A stretch of DNA of 64,000 nt from Pseudomonas sp. PDM15 (GCF_014851565.1 NZ_JACVAA010000001.1:310001-374000), one strand, 5' to 3'. Shown: positions 17,201-26,169, counted from the first letter of the stretch. A program made the numbers and translations. Notes: generated from the sequence alone by a model not told the origin.

Positions 17201-18028
17201 GTGTTCGAGGATATCGCCCTGGTCAGTTCACCTGAACGCAGCCTGCTGTTGGTGGAGGACGTCGAGGTGGAGCGCGAGCATTGCCGCGAGCACCTGATCC
17301 AGATGGGTTTCCGGGTCACCGCCGTGGCCAGTGCCGAGCAGGCTCGCCAGGCCTACGTTGCAAAGCCTTTCGACGCCCTGGTCATCGACCTTGATCTACC
17401 CGACCAGGATGGCTTCGACCTGCTCGAGGCGCTGCATCGCGAACGCGCCCTGCAGGACACCCAGGTAGTGATCAATACCGGCGTGGATGTGACCCGCCAG
17501 GACCTGCAGCGCCTGCGTCGCTACTCGGCAGTGGTGGTGCGCAAGAGCGGTGACGACCTCAGCCCGCTCAGCGCAGCGCTGCAGGGCTTCCTCTCCACCG
17601 TGCGCGAGCCCCAGGCCGATGGCTCGGAGCTGTCAGGCAAGCGCGTGCTGCTGGTGGACGACGACATCCGCAATATTTACGCGATGACCGCTCTGCTCGA
17701 TGAGCTGGGCCTGGCGGTGGTGCCAGCCAAGGATGGCGAAGAGGCCCTGGTGGCCTTCGATCGCGAGCCTGTCGACCTGGTGCTGATGGACATGGCCATG
17801 CCCAACATGGATGGCTACACCGCCACCCGCATCCTGAAAGATGAACGTGGCTGCGGCGTACCGGTCATAGCCCTCACGGCACATGCCATGAAGGGCGACC
17901 GCGAGAAGTGCATCACCGCCGGCTGCGACGACTATCTGGCCAAACCGGTGGGGCGCCAGGAACTGCTGGAAATGCTCCATCGCTGGCTGGCGGCATCGGC
18001 GCAGCCGCGTCGCCGGGTGCGGGGCTGA
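14273..18028 (+). CDS. Hybrid sensor histidine kinase: CHASE-PAS-PAS-HisKA-HATPase-REC-REC-REC
   Basis: A 1251-residue inner-membrane kinase. TM1 is about residues 14-35, the periplasmic CHASE-type sensor fills the space to TM2 (about 313-338), and two PAS domains of nearly the same sequence occupy about 359-600. The phosphoacceptor is His624 in FLANMSHELRTPLNS. The ATPase domain shows N (LLSNALKFTE), G1 (DSGIGID) and G2 (GGTGLGLAI) boxes. Three receiver domains follow with Asp919, Asp1039 and Asp1173; the third has the most canonical sequence (LVDDD, LMDMAMP, LTAHA). There is no HPt domain, so relay to another protein needs one elsewhere. AGGAG at 14263-14267 sets the ATG at 14273 rather than an upstream alternative. 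The REC-GGDEF-EAL gene follows after 33 bp and is the likely output. Signal unknown. Confidence 0.92.
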   Translation: MDDTAPTFHSRKPWIPLLISLVLLIGLGALVFWQWRTLEQSNRQTQEQRFALAVDGVELSVRERMRAYEMVLRGMAGLMAGSDQVSNEEWQRATDQLQLQEQYPGIQALSWNRYLRAGELSAFVERARTAGRSDFQAYPSGEREAYLVVEFINPLDWRNRRALGFDMYSEATRRTAIERARDSGEAVLTGPLRLRQETEKDAQTGMLLYLPVFRLNAPLSTPDERREVLHGMVAGTFRVADLMHGILGNGGSQFEVELLDLADTAQPLLSRSGMQSHKPRFRAQRTLSIYGREWQLNVGSTAAYEAALGDADLPISLGTGLLAALLLSLLVGGFLFLRDRALGDSERQRQKLRESEGRFRLVVEASPNAIVLVDGSGKVVMVNRQVELLFGYERDDLLGQPVERLLPEQLRQGHPAMRQAFMKAPEQRRMGGNRELFGQHRDGRLIPLEVGLAPIRVGEEMLVQAVIIDISERKAAEERFRLVVEASPNAIVLVDGKGRLSMVNRQTEQMFGYERAEMLGQPVEMLLPEAARAQHPSLRDGFIKDPSPRRMGGNRELFGQHRDGRLIPLEVGLSPIRADGERLVQAVIIDISERKAAEQRLREQAEQLALANRYKSEFLANMSHELRTPLNSILILSEQLRHNVAGNLTEKQVKHADIIYKAGNDLLQLINDVLDLAKIEAGRVQLKLEPLNIHDLLVELDSSLRPMAEIKGLRLLTHLEPGVARMIHSDRGRLQQILRNLLSNALKFTEHGDVELSIGQSPVSLDDERETLQFIVRDSGIGIDPAQHERIFQAFQQIDGSTSRRFGGTGLGLAITRQLVEVLGGQISLESTPGRGSRFIVRLPVVALNPVEKEDESLSATPQRSGSGPAMLIVEDDPNFAAVIAEEAQAHGFSSVHCRNGKQAIGLLQSERFVAVILDILLPDISGWQIYRRLRGLVQYRDVPVHIVSCVPQPQDWHSDGTRYLVKPVARQDLERVFEDIALVSSPERSLLLVEDVEVEREHCREHLIQMGFRVTAVASAEQARQAYVAKPFDALVIDLDLPDQDGFDLLEALHRERALQDTQVVINTGVDVTRQDLQRLRRYSAVVVRKSGDDLSPLSAALQGFLSTVREPQADGSELSGKRVLLVDDDIRNIYAMTALLDELGLAVVPAKDGEEALVAFDREPVDLVLMDMAMPNMDGYTATRILKDERGCGVPVIALTAHAMKGDREKCITAGCDDYLAKPVGRQELLEMLHRWLAASAQPRRRVRG

Positions 18029-18061
18029 GAGGATGAAAGCGCTGCCGAAGAGGAGGGCTGC

Positions 18062-20215
18062 ATGTCGCAGTTGCAACTTGAGTCGTTAGCGGAGCAGCAG
18101 ATTCTGCTGGTGGTCGACGACCGCGAGGAGAATCTGGTGGCCATGGAGGCGCTGCTCGGCAACGAGGGCTGGAACGTACGCACCGTCGATTCTGGCGAGG
18201 CGGCGCTGCGCTGCATGATGGACGAGGATGTCGGCCTGGTCCTGCTCGATGTGCAGATGCCGAAGATGGATGGCTTCGAGGTGGCCCGCCTGATGCGCGG
18301 CAGCCCGCATACCCGGCATACGCCGATCATCTTCCTCTCCGCCATCGCCCACACCGAAGCATCGGTGCTGCAGGGCTACGCCATCGGCGCGGTGGACTTC
18401 ATCCTCAAACCTTTCGACCCCAAGGTGCTCAAGCACAAGATCGGGACCCTGTTGGAGCAGGAGCGCCATCGCCACGAGCTGCTGCAGCTGACCCAGCAGC
18501 TGGACCGCGAGCGCGCCTTCAACGCCTCGGTGCTCGACAATGCCTCCGAAGGCATCCTGGTGATCGACAAGGACGGCTTGATCAGCTTCGCCAACCCGGC
18601 CATGGCGCAGATGCTTCAGGGCGAGGTGGCCGATCTGCAGGGCAGCGCGCTGCTGTCCTACCTCAAGTCGCCGGAGATGCCCGGCGAATGGCAGGACAGC
18701 GAGTTCTATCAGCACTGGCGTGTCGGCCAGACCTATCGCATCCACGACGCAGTGCTCGGCACCCTGACCGGCGGCTATCTGCCGGCGGCGCTGTCCTGCT
18801 CGCCACTGCCGCAGTACCAGAACTCCATGGTGCTGATCGCCCTGGACATGTCGGTGGTGCGCAACCTGCACGCCCAGCTGGAGTCCCAGGCCGTCACCGA
18901 CGCGCTGACCGGTCTGTACAACCGCCGTGGCTTCCACCAGGCGCTGGACACGGCCCTGTCGCGGGTTGATCGCAGCGGCAAGCGCATGGCGGTGTTGTAT
19001 CTGGATCTGGACGGCTTCAAGCGGATCAACGACTCCCTCGGCCATGACGCCGGCGACCAGATACTGCGCAAGGTCGCCGAGCAGCTGAAGCATTGCCTGC
19101 GCCCCTACGACATCGTGGCGCGCATGGGCGGCGACGAGTTCACCGCGCTGCTAGATACCCTCGACCATCCCGAGGACGCGGCGCGGGTGGCGGAGAAGCT
19201 GATCGAGCTGATCTCGGTGCGGCACCAGCTGGACGGCGTGGAGGTCACCCTGGGCGCCAGCATCGGCATCTCCTGCTTCCCCGAATGTGGGCAGACGGTG
19301 GACGGCCTGCTGCGCTCGGCCGACATGGCGATGTACGAGGCCAAGCGCGCCGGCCGGCAGCAGTACCGCTTCTTCTCGCCGGAAATGAACGGCCGCGCTC
19401 GCTCGCGACTGATGCTGGAGGAGAGCCTGCGCACGGCCATCGAGCAGGACGACTTCGTGCTGGTCTACCAGCCGCAGATCGACCTGGCCAGCGGCCGCCT
19501 GCGTGGCTTCGAGGCCCTGCTGCGCTGGGAGCACCGGGTCGCCGGTACGATTTCGCCTGGGGTGTTTATCCCGCTGCTGGAGGAGACGCGCCTGATCAAT
19601 CGCCTGGGCGACTGGATCTTCAACCAAGGCATCCGCCAATGCCGGGCCTGGCGCGCCCAGTTTGGTGAGCAACTGCTGCTGAGCCTCAACGTCAGTCCGG
19701 TGCAGTTCGGCATGCCACAGCTGGTGGACGATCTGCGGCGGATGCTGGAACTGCACCAGCTCCAGCCGTCACAGCTGGAAGTGGAGGTCACCGAGAGCGC
19801 GCTGATGCAGGACCTCGACACCACCCGCGAGCAGCTGCGCCAGCTGCGCGAGCTGGGTGTACGCATCGCCATCGACGACTTCGGCACCGGCTATTCGTCG
19901 CTGGCCTACCTGCGCCACTTCGAACTCGACACCCTGAAGATCGACCGTCTGTTCATCGCCAACATGCTCGACTCGCCCAAGGATGCGGCAATCGTCAGCA
20001 CCATCATCGACCTGGGGCACCACCTGGGCCTGGAAGTGGTCGCCGAAGGCGTGGAGACCCTGGAGCAGCGCGACTGGCTGATCGCCCATCGCTGCACCAC
20101 CATGCAGGGCTTCCTGGTGGCGCCGGGGCTGCCAGTGGAGCGCGCCGGCGCATTTCCCCCGCGTCTGGACTGGAGCAGCTGGCGGCCCGACGAGCCGACG
20201 CTGGTGGTGCGCTGA
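18062..20215 (+). CDS. REC-PAS-GGDEF-EAL cyclic-di-GMP response regulator
   Basis: A 717-residue soluble protein. The receiver domain (about 13-125) has acidic D19/D20, phosphoacceptor D63 in LLDVQMP and Lys116. A PAS domain lies at about 150-265. The cyclase has an intact GGDEF (356-360), and RPYD five residues before it forms an RxxD inhibitory site. The phosphodiesterase has EAL at 484-486 in FEALLRW, LNVSP, VTES, DDFGTGYSS (605-613), LKID and MQGF, all key positions kept. Both activities are therefore plausible, the balance probably set by phosphorylation from the kinase 33 bp upstream. It would control sessile/motile behaviour through c-di-GMP; the actual direction cannot be read from sequence. 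Confidence 0.93.
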   Translation: MSQLQLESLAEQQILLVVDDREENLVAMEALLGNEGWNVRTVDSGEAALRCMMDEDVGLVLLDVQMPKMDGFEVARLMRGSPHTRHTPIIFLSAIAHTEASVLQGYAIGAVDFILKPFDPKVLKHKIGTLLEQERHRHELLQLTQQLDRERAFNASVLDNASEGILVIDKDGLISFANPAMAQMLQGEVADLQGSALLSYLKSPEMPGEWQDSEFYQHWRVGQTYRIHDAVLGTLTGGYLPAALSCSPLPQYQNSMVLIALDMSVVRNLHAQLESQAVTDALTGLYNRRGFHQALDTALSRVDRSGKRMAVLYLDLDGFKRINDSLGHDAGDQILRKVAEQLKHCLRPYDIVARMGGDEFTALLDTLDHPEDAARVAEKLIELISVRHQLDGVEVTLGASIGISCFPECGQTVDGLLRSADMAMYEAKRAGRQQYRFFSPEMNGRARSRLMLEESLRTAIEQDDFVLVYQPQIDLASGRLRGFEALLRWEHRVAGTISPGVFIPLLEETRLINRLGDWIFNQGIRQCRAWRAQFGEQLLLSLNVSPVQFGMPQLVDDLRRMLELHQLQPSQLEVEVTESALMQDLDTTREQLRQLRELGVRIAIDDFGTGYSSLAYLRHFELDTLKIDRLFIANMLDSPKDAAIVSTIIDLGHHLGLEVVAEGVETLEQRDWLIAHRCTTMQGFLVAPGLPVERAGAFPPRLDWSSWRPDEPTLVVR

Positions 20216-20218
20216 GCT

Positions 20219-21127
20219 TTAGCTGCGGCCGGGGAACTGTTGGTGCAGCTCGCCCAGCTGGGCATCCTTGGCCTGCCATAGCTGGTTGACCCACTGCTGG
20301 AACTGCAGGCGGTATTCCTCGTCCTGGTCGTAGTTGCGGCCGATGAATTCGGCGGGTATGGCCAGCTTGTCGAAGCGCACCACCACTTGGTCCAGACGGC
20401 CGCAGAGCAGGTCCCAGAAGCCCGGGTTGCCGGACGGGTAGTGGATGGTGACGTTGACGATGGCGTCCAGTTGCTCGCCCATGGCGTCCAGCACGAAGGC
20501 GATGCCGCCTGCCTTGGGCTTGAGCAGGTACTTGAAGGGCGACTGTTGCTGGGCGTGCTTCTGCGGAGTCAGGCGGGTGCCTTCGAGGAAGTTGAACACC
20601 GACACCGGGTTGCTCTTGTAGCGGGCGCAGGCCTTGCGCGTGGTGGCCAGGTCCTGACCGCGTTTCTCCGGGTACTTGGCCAGGTATTCCTTGCTATAGC
20701 GCTTCATGAACGGGAACTCGAGCGCCCACCAGCACAGGCCGATCACCGGCACCCAGATCAGCTCCTGCTTGAGGAAGAACTTCAGCAGCGGCATGCGCCG
20801 GTTGAGCAGGTACTGCAGCACCAGGATGTCTACCCAGCTCTGGTGGTTGCTGGTGACCAGATAGGAGTGGCGCATGTCCATGCCCTGGATGCCCTCGACA
20901 TCCCTGCGGGTGTCACGCACCAGGTTCATCCAGAACTTGTTCACGCTGATCCAGAACTCGGCGATGCCGTGCATCACGAAGCGCAGGCCGCGCTGAATCG
21001 GCGGGATCGGCAGCAGCAGCTTGAGCAGCGCCACGGCGAACAGCGGCCAGCAGCAGATCAGGGTATTGAGGGCCAACAGCAGCGCGCTGATGACACCGCG
21101 CAGAGGGGCGGGCAGGAATTGCAGCAT
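20219..21127 (-). CDS. PlsC-type lysophospholipid acyltransferase (YihG-like)
   Basis: A 302-residue membrane-associated acyltransferase. The acyl-acceptor motif NHQSWVD has H95 and D100 (the HX4D pair), and FNFLEGTRL near 180-190 supplies the second conserved block. N-terminal hydrophobic helices (about 10-45) anchor it to the inner membrane. The family transfers acyl groups to lysophosphatidic acid or related lysophospholipids; length and style fit the YihG/YihG-like branch. The open frame continues 26 codons upstream, but MLQFLPAP at 21127 resembles family N-termini and has AGGAG upstream, at a rather long spacing. It is convergent with the c-di-GMP gene, 3 bp apart. Confidence 0.85.
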   Translation of the reverse strand: MLQFLPAPLRGVISALLLALNTLICCWPLFAVALLKLLLPIPPIQRGLRFVMHGIAEFWISVNKFWMNLVRDTRRDVEGIQGMDMRHSYLVTSNHQSWVDILVLQYLLNRRMPLLKFFLKQELIWVPVIGLCWWALEFPFMKRYSKEYLAKYPEKRGQDLATTRKACARYKSNPVSVFNFLEGTRLTPQKHAQQQSPFKYLLKPKAGGIAFVLDAMGEQLDAIVNVTIHYPSGNPGFWDLLCGRLDQVVVRFDKLAIPAEFIGRNYDQDEEYRLQFQQWVNQLWQAKDAQLGELHQQFPGRS

Positions 21128-21372
21128 GGGCTCGAATGGCTCCTGGTCAGGGGGCTTTCTGTGCGCCCCGATGCGGTCGAGAACCTGCAGCACTCCTTGC
21201 GGCAAGTCGGTCCGGCGCCAAGGTTAACGCTTGTACACTGAACGGCAAGTGCTGCGGTTGACTTGAGGGTCAGCCAGGCGTTGCCGGCCAGGCGCGACGG
21301 GGGGGCGGATTCTAGCGCAGCATCTCGTAGACGGGTGAAACCCGAGTCGGCTCCACCCCTCTACGAAGGGCC

Positions 21373-23472
21373 TTAGCTTTCGCGTACTGCCTGGATCGCG
21401 GTGAGGGCGATGGTGTAGACAATGTCGTCCACCAGAGCGCCGCGCGACAGGTCGTTCACCGGCTTGCGCAGGCCCTGCAGCATGGGGCCGACGCTGACGC
21501 AGTCGGCGCTGCGCTGCACTGCCTTGTAGGTGGTGTTGCCGGTGTTCAGGTCGGGGAACACGAACACCGTGGCGCGCCCGGCCACCGGGCTGTCCGGCGC
21601 CTTCTGCCGGCCGACGCTGGCGATGGCGGCGGCGTCGTATTGCAGCGGACCATCGATCAGCAGGGCGGGGTTGGTTTCACGGGCCAGGCGGGTGGCGTCG
21701 CGCACCTTTTCCACTTCGGCGCCGCTGCCGGAATCGCCGGTGGAATAGCTGATCATCGCCACCCGTGCCGGCACGCCGAAGGCCTCGGCGGAGGCGGCGC
21801 TCTGCAGGGCGATCTCGGCCAGCTCGGCGGCATTCGGGTCGGGGTTCACCGCGCAGTCGCCGTACACCAGCACCTGGTCCGGCAGCAGCATGAAGAACAC
21901 CGAGGAGACCAGCTTGTAGCCGGGCGCCGTCTTGATCAGCTGCAGGGCCGGGCGGATGGTGTTGGCGGTGGTGTGGATGGCGCCGGAGACCAGGCCGTCG
22001 ACTTCGTCCAGGGCCAGCATCATGGTGCCCAGCACCACGCTGTCCTCCAGCTGGGCCAGGGCCATGGGCGCGTTGAGGCCCTTACCCTTGCGCAGTTCGA
22101 CCATGGGCTGCACGTAGCGCTCGCGAATCAGGTCCGGGTCGAGAATCTCCAGCCCCTCGGGCAGCTCGATGCCCTGGGCCTTGGCAACGTTGTGCACGTC
22201 TTCCGGCTTGGCCAGCAGCACGCAGCGGGCGATGCCACGGGCCTGGCAGATGGCGGCGGCCTGCACGGTGCGGGGCTCGCTGCCTTCCGGCAGGACGATG
22301 CGCTTGTTGGCCGCCTGGGCGCGGCGCACCAACTGGTAGCGGAACGCCGGTGGCGACAGGCGCAGCTCGCGCGGGGTGCCGCAGCGCTGCTTGAGCCAGT
22401 CGTGATCGATGTGCCCGGCGACGAACTCGGTGACCTTCTCCGCACGCTCGCGGTCGTCCACCGGGATTTCCTTATTCATGCGGTTGAGGTTGGTCGCGGT
22501 GTCGTAGGAGCCGGTGCTCACGCTCATCACCGGCAGGCCGCCCTGCAGTGCGCCCTGGCACAGTTCGAGGATGCGCGGGTCCGGCGGGAAGTCGCTGCAC
22601 AGCATCAGTCCGGCCAGCGGTACGCCGTTCATCGAGGCCAGGCTGGCGGCGAGGATGATGTCATCGCGGTCGCCAGGGGTGACCACCAGCACGCCGGGCT
22701 TGAGCAACTGCACCGTGTTGGGCACGGCACGGGCGCACAGCACGATCTTCTGCACGCGGCGCTGTTCGTAGTCGCCGGCGTTGAGAATCTGCGCGCCGAG
22801 CAGTTCGGCCACGTCGCGGGTGCGTGGGGCGTTCAGTTCGTCCTGCCAGGGAATGCAGCCGAGCAGGTGGAAGTCGCCGCCGCGCAGCAGTGGCGAGAGT
22901 TGGCCGAGCTGCTCGGTGAAGGCCTCCACGCCTTCCGGGTGGCGCACCTTGTTGAGGATCACGCCGATCACTTTCGGGTCCTTCGGCCCGCCGAACAGCT
23001 GGGCCTGGATCTCGATGCGGTCGGACAGCTCGGTGAGGTTTTCCGGCTCCTCGCCCTCCGGTGCCGAGACCAGGATGATCTCGGCGTCCAGGCTCTTGGC
23101 CAGGTGCACGTTGACCCTTGCGGCATAGCTGGCGTGGCGGGTCGGCACCATGCCCTCGACGATCAGCACATCCATGCCCTGAGCGGCCTGCTGATGCAGG
23201 CTGACGATTTCCTCCAGCAACTCGTCCAGGTGGCCATCGCCGAGCATGCGCTCGACCTGGGCCAGCGGCAGCGACTTGGGTGGCAGCAGGCCGTGGGTGC
23301 GCGCGATCAGTTCGCTGGAGCGCTCCGGGCCTGAGTCGCCAGGATGCGGCTGAGCGATCGGCTTGAAGAAACCGACCTTCAGCCCGGCGCGCTGCAGGGC
23401 GCGGACCAGGCCGAGGCTGGTGGAAGTGAGGCCGACGCCGAAACCGGTGGGGGCGATGAAGAAGGTATGCAT
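21373..23472 (-). CDS. pta: Phosphate acetyltransferase
   Basis: A 699-residue three-domain Pta: an N-terminal BioD-like P-loop/DRTGG regulatory part (MHTFFIAPTGFGVGLTSTSLG, then the region around 220-330) and a C-terminal PTA catalytic domain from about 375 (RIVLPEGSEPRTVQAA, VGPMLQGLRKPVNDLSRG). It interconverts acetyl-CoA plus phosphate and acetyl phosphate plus CoA. The open frame begins 11 codons earlier, but AAGGA lies properly before the ATG at 23470-23472 and the N-terminus from there matches the family. It is the last gene of a DUF3565-ackA-pta operon, 29 bp after ackA; the pair handles overflow acetate and, in Pseudomonas, anaerobic pyruvate fermentation. Confidence 0.96.
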   Translation of the reverse strand: MHTFFIAPTGFGVGLTSTSLGLVRALQRAGLKVGFFKPIAQPHPGDSGPERSSELIARTHGLLPPKSLPLAQVERMLGDGHLDELLEEIVSLHQQAAQGMDVLIVEGMVPTRHASYAARVNVHLAKSLDAEIILVSAPEGEEPENLTELSDRIEIQAQLFGGPKDPKVIGVILNKVRHPEGVEAFTEQLGQLSPLLRGGDFHLLGCIPWQDELNAPRTRDVAELLGAQILNAGDYEQRRVQKIVLCARAVPNTVQLLKPGVLVVTPGDRDDIILAASLASMNGVPLAGLMLCSDFPPDPRILELCQGALQGGLPVMSVSTGSYDTATNLNRMNKEIPVDDRERAEKVTEFVAGHIDHDWLKQRCGTPRELRLSPPAFRYQLVRRAQAANKRIVLPEGSEPRTVQAAAICQARGIARCVLLAKPEDVHNVAKAQGIELPEGLEILDPDLIRERYVQPMVELRKGKGLNAPMALAQLEDSVVLGTMMLALDEVDGLVSGAIHTTANTIRPALQLIKTAPGYKLVSSVFFMLLPDQVLVYGDCAVNPDPNAAELAEIALQSAASAEAFGVPARVAMISYSTGDSGSGAEVEKVRDATRLARETNPALLIDGPLQYDAAAIASVGRQKAPDSPVAGRATVFVFPDLNTGNTTYKAVQRSADCVSVGPMLQGLRKPVNDLSRGALVDDIVYTIALTAIQAVRES

Positions 23473-23501
23473 GGGCGTTCCTTGGTTCGTACCGCTCGCC
23501 G

Positions 23502-24689
23502 TCATGCGGTGAGCAGGGCCAGGGTGTCGAGGGCGATCTGCCGTTCCTCGTTGGTCGGCACCACCAGCACCCGTAGGTGGCCGTGGGCCTGGATGTTGCC
23601 GGCGACGCCGCGGATGCAGCGCGCATTGGCTTCCTTGTCGAGGGCGAGATTCAACAGCTTCAGGTGGGCCACCGTCTTGCTGCGGATCAACGGCGAGTTC
23701 TCGCCGATGCCGCCGGTGAAGATCAGCCCGTCCAGCTGGGGCAAGGCGCAGCTCATGGCCGCCAGGGACTTGGCCAGGCGGTAGCAGAACACCTCGATGG
23801 CCAACGTCGCGCCGGGGTGGCCCTGCTCGCGGGCCTGCTCCAGGCTGCGCATGTCGTTGGACAGGGCGGACAGGCCGAGCAGGCCGCTGTCCTTGTTCAG
23901 CATGTTGTCGATCTGCTCCAGGCTCCAGCCCAGGGTGCGTGCCAGGTGGCCGTGCAGGTTGGGGTCGATGTCACCGCTGCGGGTGCCCATCACCAGGCCT
24001 TCCAGCGGGGTCAGGCCCATGCTGGTGTCGCGGCTCTTGCCATCGACGATGGCGCAGGTGGAGCAACCGTTGCCCAGGTGCGCCGACAGCCAGCTGCTGT
24101 CGCCGCTGGACAGCCCGGCCATCTCCGCCGCGCGGCGGCTGACGAAGCGGTGGCTGGTGCCGTGGAAGCCGTAGCGGCGCACGCCGTGCTCGCGGTACAG
24201 GTACTCCGGCACGGCGTAGCGATAGGCGTGCTCGGGCAGGCTCTGGTGGAAGGCGGTGTCGAACACCGCGACCTGGGTGAGGTTGGGGAACAGCTTGAGC
24301 GCCGCCTCGATGCCCAGCAGGTTGGCCGGGTTGTGCAGCGGTGCCAGCGGCGCGGTGGCGCGGATCGCCTGCAGGCTGTGGGGATCGATGCGGCAGGCGG
24401 CGGTGAACTGCTCGCCACCGTGTACCACCCGGTGACCGATGCCGTGCAGCTTGCCGCCGGCGGCGCCCTGCACCAGCGGCAGTAGTTGATGCAGCGCGGT
24501 GCGGTGGTCGCCGCCTGGCAGCATCAGGCTGTCCTTCTCGCCGCCGCGTTGCCAGTGCAGCACCGCGTCCGGGCTGCCAAGGCGCTCGGCCAGGCCGCTG
24601 AGGGTGAATTGCGAGTGGGCCTCGTTGACCAGGGCGAACTTGATCGACGAGCTGCCGCAGTTGATGACCAGGATATTGCGTGCCGGCAT
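23502..24689 (-). CDS. ackA: Acetate kinase
   Basis: A 395-residue ASKHA-fold kinase converting acetyl phosphate and ADP to acetate and ATP. Motifs: [16 protein letters not shown] at the N-terminus, [17 protein letters not shown] and [10 protein letters not shown] in the middle, and [20 protein letters not shown] and [14 protein letters not shown] towards the C-terminus. All are standard for AckA, as is length. The start ATG is 2 bp after the DUF3565 stop, indicating translational coupling, and pta follows. It is cytosolic. Confidence 0.97.
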   Translation of the reverse strand: MPARNILVINCGSSSIKFALVNEAHSQFTLSGLAERLGSPDAVLHWQRGGEKDSLMLPGGDHRTALHQLLPLVQGAAGGKLHGIGHRVVHGGEQFTAACRIDPHSLQAIRATAPLAPLHNPANLLGIEAALKLFPNLTQVAVFDTAFHQSLPEHAYRYAVPEYLYREHGVRRYGFHGTSHRFVSRRAAEMAGLSSGDSSWLSAHLGNGCSTCAIVDGKSRDTSMGLTPLEGLVMGTRSGDIDPNLHGHLARTLGWSLEQIDNMLNKDSGLLGLSALSNDMRSLEQAREQGHPGATLAIEVFCYRLAKSLAAMSCALPQLDGLIFTGGIGENSPLIRSKTVAHLKLLNLALDKEANARCIRGVAGNIQAHGHLRVLVVPTNEERQIALDTLALLTA

Positions 24690-24691
24690 GA

Positions 24692-24967
24692 CTATTCCCT
24701 ATTCGATTGCGCGCACCAGCCACAGGCAAACGGCTGGCCCAGAAGACGCTGGCGCTGCACGGGGTCGGTGACCCAGGCCCGATTCTGCCACGGCGGCTGA
24801 TGCCGCAGGTGCTGCGTATGGCCGCAGGACAGGTCGGCCACCCAGTGGCCATCCTCGTCCTGGTGAAAGCCCAGCAGCAGGATGGCCGGCGCGTCCCGTC
24901 CGTCAGGCGCGCGGTCGCTTTCGGCCGGTATGGCGGGTAAACTTGCTCCCTTTCCAATCTCTAGCAA
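24692..24967 (-). CDS. DUF3565 small protein
   Basis: The frame encodes a core of about 55 residues, [28 protein letters not shown] then a C-terminal CGWC, that I recognise as DUF3565. The Cys and His pairs (CGH, HLRH, CGWC) could hold a metal ion. Function is unknown. No ATG exists in frame; the longest version starts at a TTG (24965-24967), with AAGGGAG lying inside it, so a non-ATG start nearer the core is also possible and the 5' end is uncertain. It ends 2 bp before ackA, so it leads the ackA-pta operon, and it is divergent from slyD with almost no space. Confidence 0.75.
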   Translation of the reverse strand: MLEIGKGASLPAIPAESDRAPDGRDAPAILLLGFHQDEDGHWVADLSCGHTQHLRHQPPWQNRAWVTDPVQRQRLLGQPFACGWCAQSNRE

Positions 24968-24981
24968 AAGGTTTCCCCTCC

Positions 24982-25467
24982 ATGCTGATCGCCGCCAACA
25001 AGGCTGTCTCCATCGACTATACCCTGACCAACGATGCCGGTGAGGTGATCGACAGCTCCGCCGGCGGCGCCCCGCTGGTGTATCTGCAGGGTGCGGGCAA
25101 CATCATCGTCGGCCTGGAAAAGGCCCTCGAGGGCAAGCAGGTCGGTGACGAGCTGAGCGTGGCCATCGAGCCGGCCGAAGCCTACGGCGAATACAGCGCC
25201 GAACTGGTCGCCACCCTGAACCGCAGCATGTTCGAAGGCGTCGACGAGCTGGAAGTGGGCATGCAGTTCCACGCCTCCGGCCCGGACGGCGGCATGCAGA
25301 TCGTCACCGTGCGTGACATCGACGGCGACGACGTGGTCGTCGACGGCAACCACCCGCTGGCTGGCCAGCGCCTGAACTTCCAGGTCAAGGTGGTCAACGT
25401 GCGCGAAGCCAGCGCCGAAGAAGTCGCCCATGGTCACATCCATGGCGAAGGCGGCCACCATCACTGA
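24982..25467 (+). CDS. slyD: FKBP-type peptidyl-prolyl isomerase SlyD
   Basis: A 161-residue SlyD-type isomerase/chaperone. The FKBP part (1-65 and 125-150) includes VSIDYTLTNDAGEVIDSS and YLQGAGNIIVGLEKALEG. The inserted IF chaperone domain follows with PAEAYGEYSAELV. The C-terminus is His-rich (HGHIHGEGGHHH), a metal-binding tail typical of SlyD that hands nickel to hydrogenase/urease maturation in other bacteria. It is cytosolic. The longer frame (24943) lacks an RBS and overlaps the opposite gene, so the ATG at 24982 is taken. A terminator follows. Confidence 0.93.
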   Translation: MLIAANKAVSIDYTLTNDAGEVIDSSAGGAPLVYLQGAGNIIVGLEKALEGKQVGDELSVAIEPAEAYGEYSAELVATLNRSMFEGVDELEVGMQFHASGPDGGMQIVTVRDIDGDDVVVDGNHPLAGQRLNFQVKVVNVREASAEEVAHGHIHGEGGHHH

Positions 25468-25540
25468 TCTGTGATCGGGCCCAGCAATACGACTTATGGT
25501 CGTTCCAAGCCAGGCCCCGGCTGCTAAGCTGAGTTAACCG

Positions 25541-25566
25541 AAAAGGCGCCCACGGGCGCCTTTTTT
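25541..25566 (+). terminator. Rho-independent terminator after slyD
   Basis: GGCGCC-CAC-GGGCGCC hairpin preceded by AAAA and followed by TTTTTT, about 75 bp after the slyD stop. Confidence 0.88.
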
Positions 25567-25595
25567 GTCCCCTGCGCAGGCTCAAGGAGTCAGTC

Positions 25596-26078
25596 ATGAG
25601 TGCCTTTCACGATCTCAATCTGCGCGCGCTGGATGGCCAGGATCTGCCACTGGCGCCGTACAAGGGCCAGCTTGTGCTGGTGGTCAATGTCGCCTCCAAG
25701 TGCGGCCTGACTCCGCAGTACGCCGGCCTCGAAGCGCTGCACCAGCAGTACCACGAGCGCGGCTTCACCGTGCTGGGCCTGCCGTGCAATCAGTTCGCCG
25801 GCCAGGAACCGGGCAGCGAAGACGAGATCCGCGAGTTCTGCAGCCTCAACTACGGGGTGACCTTTCCGCTGGGCAGCAAGCTGGAGGTCAACGGCCCCGG
25901 TCGCCATCCTCTGTATCGCCTGCTGGCGGGCGAGGGCGCCGAGTTCCCCGGCGACATCACCTGGAACTTCGAGAAGTTCCTGGTCGGCCGCGACGGTCGC
26001 GTGCTGGCGCGCTTCTCGCCGCGCACCACGCCGGACGATCCGGCGCTGATCCAGGCCATCGAGAAAGCCCTAGGCTGA
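25596..26078 (+). CDS. Glutathione/thioredoxin peroxidase
   Basis: A 160-residue peroxidase of the GPx family. The peroxidatic residue is Cys36 in NVASKCGLTPQY (Cys in place of selenocysteine), followed by LPCNQFAGQEPGS with the conserved Gln and a likely resolving Cys, and ITWNFEKFLVGRDG with the conserved Trp-Asn-Phe. Many bacterial members use thioredoxin rather than glutathione; the extra Cys fits that. It is cytosolic. AAGGAG precedes the ATG. It probably stands alone between the slyD terminator and the nitroreductase gene 91 bp on. Confidence 0.92.
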   Translation: MSAFHDLNLRALDGQDLPLAPYKGQLVLVVNVASKCGLTPQYAGLEALHQQYHERGFTVLGLPCNQFAGQEPGSEDEIREFCSLNYGVTFPLGSKLEVNGPGRHPLYRLLAGEGAEFPGDITWNFEKFLVGRDGRVLARFSPRTTPDDPALIQAIEKALG

Positions 26079-26169
26079 TTGCGCCATTCATCCGGCCGAT
26101 TTCTCCCGGCCGTCTTGCCCTCTCGGCACCCCGATAGCCTAATCGGGGCATCTGCCGAGGAGGCCCGCG

